64,000 nucleotides of DNA from Sulfitobacter sp. M39 (GTDB lineage Bacteria; Pseudomonadota; Alphaproteobacteria; Rhodobacterales; Rhodobacteraceae). Made by a program: the position numbers and the translations under genes. The stretch is from contig NZ_WMDZ01000001.1 of assembly GCF_021735935.1 (NCBI RefSeq), forward strand, positions 744,001 to 808,000, in the 5' to 3' direction. Under the pieces are notes generated by a model that searched no databases, had not been told where the DNA came from, and saw only the letters and a list, made by a program, of their open reading frames with translations. Every line of letters starts with the position of its first letter. Position 1 is the first letter of the stretch. Shown here one piece after another: positions 58,277-64,000 of the stretch.

Positions 58277-59383
58277 TTATAGGTTCAGCTTTTGCGCCAT
58301 GTCGTCAATGGACGCGCGCAGGAAAGCGTCGAATGCGGGGCTTGGCTGGCGAATGCGAAAGTTCTTCGCATGGGGATCTGGCGCTGTGATGTCACTGTCT
58401 GCGAGGGCTGCGATGGTGGCGTGGCCACAGAAGGGAACATAGGCCTCTGAATAGCCGCCTTCATGGACGAGCACCAGCTTGCCACCGCAAAGTTTTTGCG
58501 CCGCTGCTTTGATCCGCTGTGTCATCTCGGCAAAGGTTTCCGCCGTGGCCTGCATGCGCGCCAGCGGGTCCACGATAGAGGCATCGAAACCGCAGGCGAC
58601 GATGATCATATCGGGCTGATACGCGTCGAGCGCGGGGATTACGACGCGATCGAGCGCATGCAGATAGGCCGTATGCCCCGACCCCGCGTGCATCGGCAGG
58701 TTGATATTGTAACCGGCTCCCGCGCCGTCGCCCCGATCCGCCAGCGCGCCGGTATCAAGCGGGTAATTACCTTCTTGATGGAGCGACATCGTCAGCACGT
58801 CGTCGCGGTCATAAAAGATCGCCTCGGTGCCATTGCCGTGGTGCACATCCCAGTCCAGCACGGCAACGCGGCGCACCAGCCCCTTGGCCTTTGCTGCCTC
58901 GATCGCGATGGCGATATTGGCGAGCAGGCAGAAGCCGTTGGGGAAATCAGGCAGCGCATGGTGCCCCGGTGGACGGCTGAGCGCATAGGCATTGTCGAGG
59001 TCACCTTTGGCAACGGCCTCTACCGCGGCGATGGAGAGGCCCACGGACAGCGCCGCAATCTCAAATCCGCCAGCGGCGAAGGGGGTGCGCAACCCCAGCT
59101 CTCCACCGCCCGCGTCGGAAAGGCGCTTGAAGTGGTCGAGATAGGCCGCCGGATGGACCCGCAGCAGATCGTCGCGGGTGGCAGGTGCTGCGCTGCGCAC
59201 GTCGAGCTCGGCCATCAGGCCGGTGACCTCCATCAGGTTGCGCAGCCGGCGTTTGGTCTCGGGGTTTTCTGGCAGGCCGCCCGCTGCCAGCGGCTGCACC
59301 AAACCGCCCACGGGCATGGTAAAGGCATAGTTGCCACCTGCGTGCCAAAAGCAGCGTTCATCCATGAAAAAACCGGTGGTCAT
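58277..59383 (-). CDS. Histone-deacetylase family protein (acetylpolyamine amidohydrolase type)
   Basis: 368 aa. Zn and catalytic motifs: RPPGHHALPDFPNGFCLLAN with the catalytic His pair, VLDWDVHHGNGTEAIFYDRD with metal-binding Asp and His, and the final CGFDASIVDPLARM with the third ligand. The class II-type bacterial deacetylase fold removes acetyl groups from acetylpolyamines or lysine. Substrate not determined; bacteria lack histones, so the name is only a family label. Confidence 0.9.
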   Translation of the reverse strand: MTTGFFMDERCFWHAGGNYAFTMPVGGLVQPLAAGGLPENPETKRRLRNLMEVTGLMAELDVRSAAPATRDDLLRVHPAAYLDHFKRLSDAGGGELGLRTPFAAGGFEIAALSVGLSIAAVEAVAKGDLDNAYALSRPPGHHALPDFPNGFCLLANIAIAIEAAKAKGLVRRVAVLDWDVHHGNGTEAIFYDRDDVLTMSLHQEGNYPLDTGALADRGDGAGAGYNINLPMHAGSGHTAYLHALDRVVIPALDAYQPDMIIVACGFDASIVDPLARMQATAETFAEMTQRIKAAAQKLCGGKLVLVHEGGYSEAYVPFCGHATIAALADSDITAPDPHAKNFRIRQPSPAFDAFLRASIDDMAQKLNL

Positions 59384-59516
59384 CGTCTATCCCCTTCGTG
59401 GTTCGGGCGAAGGCTGGCAAAACGCCAAAGGATTGTCCATGGGGGCAAGGCCCGCAGCCGGGGTGCTGCGGGGGATCTGTGGAGTGAGTATTTGGGAAAG
59501 GGTGAAGGGGGCTGGT

Positions 59517-60533
59517 TTAGCCTACCATGCCCACAATCTCGTAGGTTTTCTTGAGGATCGGCGTGGTGATCTCGCGCGCTTGGGTCGCGCCGTGGGCGAG
59601 AATGCGGTCGATCTCTGCCGGGTCGGCCATCAGCTCTGCCATGCGGGTGCTGATCGGGGCCATTTTGGCGACGGCGAGTTCAGCCAGTTTGGGTTTGAAG
59701 GTGCCGAACTGCTGGCCGCCGACATCGGCCAGAACCTGTTCTACGGTCTGGTCGTTCAGCGCGGCAAAGATATTCACCAGATTGCGCGCCTCTGGCCGGT
59801 CCTTGAGGCCGTCCACCTCGGAGGGGAGCGCATCGGCGTCGGTCTTGGCCTTGCGGATTTTCTTGGCGATGGTGTCGGCATCGTCGGTCAGGTTGATACG
59901 GCTGGCATCGGAAGGGTCGGACTTCGACATCTTCTTGGACCCGTCGCGCAGGGACATGACGCGGGTCGCTGCCCCTTCGATCACCGGTTCGGTCAGCGGG
60001 AAGAAATCGACGCCGTAGTCATGGTTGAACTTGGCCGCGATGTCGCGGGTCAGTTCAAGGTGCTGTTTCTGGTCCTCGCCCACGGGTACATGGGTTGCGT
60101 GATAGATCAGGATGTCGGCGGCCATCAGCGCGGGATAGGCAAAGAGTCCCAGCGAGGCAGCTTCGGCGTTCTTGCCGGCCTTATCCTTCCACTGGGTCAT
60201 GCGGCCCATCCAGCCCATACGCGCCACGCAGTTGAAGACCCAGGCCAGTTGCGCGTGTTCGGGCACCTGGCTTTGGTTGATCAGGATGGATTTATCGGGG
60301 TCGATGCCCGACGCGATGAAACCGGCACAAAGCTCGCGCGTGCTGCGCTTGAGGTCCGCAGGGTCCTGCCAGACAGTAATCGCGTGCAGATCGACCATGC
60401 AGTAGATCGACTGCACCCCCTTGTCCTGCGCATCGGCAAAACGTTTGAGCGCGCCTAGGTAGTTTCCAAGATGCAAATCGCCCGACGGCTGGATGCCGGA
60501 AAACACACGCGGGGTGAAAGAGGTGTCGGTCAT
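59517..60533 (-). CDS. trpS: Tryptophan--tRNA ligase
   Basis: 338 aa. Class I signatures: HIGH-like [10 protein letters not shown] (18-27) and KMSKS in [11 protein letters not shown]. Standard length for the bacterial enzyme. Adjacent to murJ across the divergent rhomboid-like gene. Confidence 0.97.
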   Translation of the reverse strand: MTDTSFTPRVFSGIQPSGDLHLGNYLGALKRFADAQDKGVQSIYCMVDLHAITVWQDPADLKRSTRELCAGFIASGIDPDKSILINQSQVPEHAQLAWVFNCVARMGWMGRMTQWKDKAGKNAEAASLGLFAYPALMAADILIYHATHVPVGEDQKQHLELTRDIAAKFNHDYGVDFFPLTEPVIEGAATRVMSLRDGSKKMSKSDPSDASRINLTDDADTIAKKIRKAKTDADALPSEVDGLKDRPEARNLVNIFAALNDQTVEQVLADVGGQQFGTFKPKLAELAVAKMAPISTRMAELMADPAEIDRILAHGATQAREITTPILKKTYEIVGMVG

Positions 60534-60608
60534 TGGATGCTCCGATAAGGCTGGAAACTACGGCCAGATGGGCTTACCCATGCGCACCATGCCCGTCAAG
60601 GAGGCCCT

Positions 60609-61295
60609 ATGGAAGACCCAGATTTTCACCCCCCCGTGAACCCGATGCCCGCAACCGTCACGCTGCTTTTTCTGGCGTTGGCGGGGATAGAGGTCGCGTT
60701 GTCGCTGGCCGAAGCCGGGATCATCGGCGGCCCTGCAGCCGTGGGCTGGCGTCTGGCCTTGATCCGCGACTTCGGGTTTTCAGGCGATGTTTTTGACTGG
60801 ATGGTCGCCAATATGCAGTTCCCCCTGCGCGAGCTGTCGCGGGTGGTGAGCTATAGTTTCATCCATCTGGGCTTCACCCATGCGATCTTTGCCTGCGTGC
60901 TGTTGCTGGCGCTTGGCAAGATGGTGGCCGAGGCAATGGGGCAGGTGGCGTTCCTGGCGATCTTCTTTGTGTCGGGCATTTTCGGGGCGGTGGTCTATGC
61001 GCTGGTGCTGGATGATCCGGTCTGGCTGGTCGGGGCCTATCCGTCAGTTTATGGGCTGATCGGCGGTTATTCCTTTGTCATGTGGCGCAAGTTGGCGGTG
61101 CAAGGGGAACAGCAGTACCGCGCGTTTTCCCTGATTGCCGTGCTGATGGGGTTGCAGCTGATCTGGGGCGTGTTCTTTGACGCGGGCACCCAGTGGGTGG
61201 CGGAGCTTTTGGGCTTTGCCTGTGGTTTCGCGCTGAGCTTTGTTTTTGCGCCGGGTGAATGGGGCAGGCTGCGGGAGCGTATTCGGCATCGGTAG
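60609..61295 (+). CDS. Rhomboid-fold membrane protein lacking the Ser-His catalytic dyad
   Basis: 228 aa with six to seven hydrophobic segments and an overall rhomboid layout: RVVSYSFIHLGFTHAIFACV resembles the TM2 HxxHxxxN region and VWLVGAYPSVYGLIGGYS the catalytic helix. The catalytic GxSG is replaced: GAYPSVYG has Tyr-Pro-Ser where GASG-A would be, and the TM6 His is replaced by Glu in VAELLGFACGFAL. It is therefore likely an inactive rhomboid (pseudoprotease). A shift of the alignment by two residues would leave a Ser, but still no His. Confidence 0.85.
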   Translation: MEDPDFHPPVNPMPATVTLLFLALAGIEVALSLAEAGIIGGPAAVGWRLALIRDFGFSGDVFDWMVANMQFPLRELSRVVSYSFIHLGFTHAIFACVLLLALGKMVAEAMGQVAFLAIFFVSGIFGAVVYALVLDDPVWLVGAYPSVYGLIGGYSFVMWRKLAVQGEQQYRAFSLIAVLMGLQLIWGVFFDAGTQWVAELLGFACGFALSFVFAPGEWGRLRERIRHR

Positions 61296-61369
61296 TATGT
61301 GACGCAGGGTAGGAAAGGGGGCCAGCCCCCTGACCCCCGGGATTTAAGGCCATTTGGAAGCGGGTCGGG

Positions 61370-62962
61370 TTAGCCGCGTTTTAGGGCGCGTTTGAATTCG
61401 GCCAGTTTGAACGCACCGATGAGTTGGCCGGTGCCGAAGTAGCTGACGGCCGCCAGGGCAATGAGGATCACCAGGGCGACCCCGCGCCACCAGGGTTCGG
61501 CGAGCAGGGGTTGCAGAGCCAGGTTGCTGATCCAGAGCGCGCCGCCCATGACCGCCGCCGCCGCCATGATGCGCCAGATGCGTTTGTGAAACCGTGCGTC
61601 GAATTTCGCGGCCAGCCCGAAGCCACGTGCGCCATAGGCCAGCAAGGCAAACATCGCCCATCCCGCCAGTGTCGTCGCGATGGCAGGGGCAATCCAGCCG
61701 ATCACGGGGCTGAGGCCGACGGCCAGCACCACATTCACCACCATTGCCACCACGGCAAAGTAGAAGGGGCGGCGGGTGTCTTCACGCGCGTAGTAAAGCG
61801 GTTGCAGGATCTTTTGCAGCACGAAGGCCGGCAGGCCGAGCCCGTAGATCGCCACCGCAATGGCGATGGCCGCGGCGTCATCTGTGGTTGTGGCCCCGCG
61901 TTGGAACAGCACCGTGGCCAGCGTGAAGGGGATCACCATCAGCGCAACCGCCGAGGGGATGGTCAGCGCCAGCGACACCTCGGCAGCGCGGCTGATCTGG
62001 GTGTGCGATCCCTGTTCGTCTCCGGCCTTGAGCCGTCGTGACAGGTCGGGCAGCAGCACCACGCCAATGGCGATCCCCACAACGCCCAAGGGCAGTTGGT
62101 AGAGGCGGTCTGCGTAATTGAGCCAGGCCACGGCCCCTTCGTAGAAGCTGGCGACCTGACGGCCTACCAGCAGGTTGATCTGCATGACCCCGCCCGCCAG
62201 GGCCGCAGGGGCGGCGATGATGGCGAGGCGTTTCAGCTCGGGCGTCAGGCGGGGGCGGCGGCCGAAGGTCAGTGTGAAGCCTGCGCGTTTCGCGGCCCAC
62301 CAGACCAGTGCCAGTTGCGCGATCCCCGCCAGCGGGACAGACAGCGCCAGCGTGTCGCCGATCTGCAGGCCAAGCGCCTTGTCGATGCCCATCCCGATTG
62401 CCTCTGATCCGTCGCGGCCAAGGGCGGCCCCGATAAGGACGGCGAGGATGAAGATGACGTTCAGCACCACAGGGGCTGCCGCTGCCGCCATGAAGCGGCC
62501 CGTGGCGTTCAGCACGCCCGACACAAGAGCCGCGAGGGAGATAAACAGGATATAGGGGAAGGCCAGCCGCCCGTATTCGACCGCCAGATCGAACCTTTCG
62601 TCCCCCGCAAAGCCTGACGCCATCAGCAGTACCAGCCCCGGCATCGCGACGATCCCGATGATGGTGAACAGCGTCAGGATGAACGCCATGCCGACGAAAG
62701 CATCCTGCGCGAATTTTTCCGGATCATCGCCGCTTTCGAGCTTTTTCGAGAACATCGGCACAAAGGCCATGTTAAACGCCCCCTCGGCAAAGAAGCGGCG
62801 GAACATGTTGGGCAGGGAAAAGGCGACCAGAAACGCTTCGGCTGCGGGGCCAGAGCCAAGGTAGCCCGCGATCATCACATCGCGCACGAACCCCATGACC
62901 CTGCTGAGGAGGGTCCAGATCCCGACGGTGAAGAAGCCGGACATAAGGCGGATAGGTTTCAT
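61370..62962 (-). CDS. murJ: Lipid II flippase MurJ
   Basis: 530 aa starting MKPIRLMSGFFTVGIWTLLS. About 14 hydrophobic segments. Family signature SRVMGFVRDVMIAGYLGSGP and LPNMFRRFFAEGAFNMAFVP are near the N-terminus, the latter in the inner cavity. It moves lipid II across the inner membrane for peptidoglycan synthesis. Preceded by glnD on the same strand (108 bp between murJ start and glnD stop), typical of Rhodobacterales. Confidence 0.96.
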   Translation of the reverse strand: MKPIRLMSGFFTVGIWTLLSRVMGFVRDVMIAGYLGSGPAAEAFLVAFSLPNMFRRFFAEGAFNMAFVPMFSKKLESGDDPEKFAQDAFVGMAFILTLFTIIGIVAMPGLVLLMASGFAGDERFDLAVEYGRLAFPYILFISLAALVSGVLNATGRFMAAAAAPVVLNVIFILAVLIGAALGRDGSEAIGMGIDKALGLQIGDTLALSVPLAGIAQLALVWWAAKRAGFTLTFGRRPRLTPELKRLAIIAAPAALAGGVMQINLLVGRQVASFYEGAVAWLNYADRLYQLPLGVVGIAIGVVLLPDLSRRLKAGDEQGSHTQISRAAEVSLALTIPSAVALMVIPFTLATVLFQRGATTTDDAAAIAIAVAIYGLGLPAFVLQKILQPLYYAREDTRRPFYFAVVAMVVNVVLAVGLSPVIGWIAPAIATTLAGWAMFALLAYGARGFGLAAKFDARFHKRIWRIMAAAAVMGGALWISNLALQPLLAEPWWRGVALVILIALAAVSYFGTGQLIGAFKLAEFKRALKRG

Positions 62963-63070
62963 GGTGGTGCTGCCCCGTAACTGCGGTGCAAATGGCCTAG
63001 CCGTTGGCGCCGCACTGCGCAATCAGGGAAATGCGAAGACAGCCGTCATGCCCGCGCGAAAGCGCCGATG

Positions 63071-64000
63071 TCAGTCCTGCGCCCGTGCCACACCGTCGAT
63101 GATCGCCGTGCGCAATCGTTTCTCGAGCGTCTTTTGCTTGCTTTCGGTATAGTATTTCAACCCGAACATATCCTTGACGTAGAAGGTATCGACCACCTGT
63201 TCCCCATAGGTCGCGATCACCGCATTGGCGATATAGACGTTGGATTCAGACAGCGACCGCGTGAGGTCATAGAGCAGGCCGGGGCGGTCGCGGGTATCCA
63301 CCTCGATAATCGTGTAGATTTCGGAGCCTTCGTTATCAAAGGTGATATGCGTGGGCACCTTGAACACTTTCTCGCGCTTTTTCACCTTGTCGCGGGATTT
63401 CAGCGCATCGCGGGCCAGAATTTCACCCTTGAGCGTCTTGGAGATCATCTGCCGCAGCCGTGGCAGGCGCGAGACGTCGTAGGGGTTGCCCTCGGCGTCC
63501 TGGATCCAGAACGCATCGGTCACCCAGCCGTCCTTGGTGGTATAGCTGCGGGCATCGACGACATTGGCCCCGACCAGCGCCAGTGCACCGGCGAGCCGTG
63601 CAAAGATGCCCGGGTGGTCTGCCATGACAAAGCAGGCGCGGGTGGCGTCGCGGTCATCGTCAGGATGCAGGTCAATGCGGATTTCACCGTCCTGAATATC
63701 GCGGAGCTGCTCGGCGAATACCACCTGCGAGGCCGTATGAAGCCCCTGCCAATAGGGCGGGTAGTGGCGTGCGGTTTCGGCCTGAAGATCCTTGCGCGGC
63801 CAATGGGCAAGGGCCGCACGCAGGGCCTTTTTGGCCCCCGCGCCGCGGTTCTCGCGGTTGAGGTCTTCGAGCCCGGTTTCAAGCGCGCGTTTGGTTTGCC
63901 GGTAGAGCCCGCGGATCAGCACGGCTTTCCAGTTGTTCCATGTGTTCGGGCCGACGCCGCGGATATCGCAGACGGTCAGCACACACAGCAGATCAAGCCG
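63071..64000 (-). CDS. glnD: PII uridylyltransferase, C-terminal part (5' end outside window)
   Basis: 309 codons of the 3' part; the frame continues through the window edge (RLDLLCVLTVCDIRGVGP at the start). The end of the HD-type uridylyl-removing domain and two ACT domains are seen: ATRACFVMADHPGIFARLAG and TIIEVDTRDRPGLLYDLTRS. GlnD senses glutamine and modifies PII to control nitrogen metabolism; the urease operon is a plausible downstream target, though this is inference. Confidence 0.95.
   Translation of the reverse strand, partial: RLDLLCVLTVCDIRGVGPNTWNNWKAVLIRGLYRQTKRALETGLEDLNRENRGAGAKKALRAALAHWPRKDLQAETARHYPPYWQGLHTASQVVFAEQLRDIQDGEIRIDLHPDDDRDATRACFVMADHPGIFARLAGALALVGANVVDARSYTTKDGWVTDAFWIQDAEGNPYDVSRLPRLRQMISKTLKGEILARDALKSRDKVKKREKVFKVPTHITFDNEGSEIYTIIEVDTRDRPGLLYDLTRSLSESNVYIANAVIATYGEQVVDTFYVKDMFGLKYYTESKQKTLEKRLRTAIIDGVARAQD

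Overview
The window looks like chromosome of a marine Rhodobacteraceae species (Roseobacter group, possibly Sulfitobacter-like). The evidence is the GC-rich sequence with alphaproteobacterial core genes in familiar neighbourhoods (glnD-murJ, rpsU-COQ9, divergent ald/lrp, mce-DUF1467) and family-typical genes: Mcl1 of the ethylmalonyl-CoA pathway, TrcR, the FYDLN acid protein, DgcN/DgcA, a TRAP transporter and a taurine-type aminotransferase. Genus is inference. No transposase, integrase, phage gene, rRNA or CRISPR array was seen. It reads as ordinary chromosome with a few local curiosities.

Layout. 1-6.6 kb (minus strand): a cut glycine-zipper lipoprotein, a Tpa-like aminotransferase, a DEAD-box RNA helicase with a long basic tail, a gamma-glutamyltransferase-like protein and a CHAP-domain lipoprotein. 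6.7-11.9 kb: a complete urease operon ureD-A-(small His-rich membrane protein)-B-C-E-F-G. 12-17.4 kb: a TRAP transporter (dctPQM), an AraC-type regulator and divergent pobA, which may form an aromatic-acid uptake and ring-hydroxylation module. 17.5-19.5 kb: an MDR-family oxidoreductase, a TetR regulator with a palindromic site, and a small membrane protein. 19.47-19.94 kb: tRNA-Ala(GGC) followed on its 3' side by a 111-bp tandem array whose units each carry the last 31 nt of the tRNA. This is the most unusual structure in the window.

20-28 kb: FYDLN acid protein, YgjP-like metallopeptidase, GntR regulator, accA, LysE exporter, mcl1, and a plus-strand cluster dgcN-dgcA-dat that fits D-glutamate/D-amino-acid catabolism. 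28.2-31 kb: pyruvate kinase preceded by two LacI-type operator-like sites, a small membrane protein, rpmI-rplT. 31-38 kb: MFS exporter, pheS and pheT separated by a YrhK protein and an esterase/depolymerase, YtoQ, mscL. 38-44 kb: ald with divergent lrp-type regulator, TrhA, rpsU, COQ9, bioMN without bioY, quinone oxidoreductase.

44-48.1 kb: a signalling locus with a hybrid histidine kinase, a periplasmic molybdopterin-fold protein lacking the cofactor cysteine, and a divergent LuxR-type response regulator whose receiver and HTH domains are separated by an in-frame TAA. 48-56 kb: RNase T2, trcR, an EEP-family protein, an ornithine/diaminopimelate-type decarboxylase, aspS, GNAT acetyltransferase, an orphan response regulator. 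56-64 kb: methylmalonyl-CoA epimerase and DUF1467, a convergently overlapping EI24/CysZ-like gene, nitroreductase, histone-deacetylase-family protein, trpS, a rhomboid-fold protein that has lost its catalytic residues, murJ and the 3' part of glnD.
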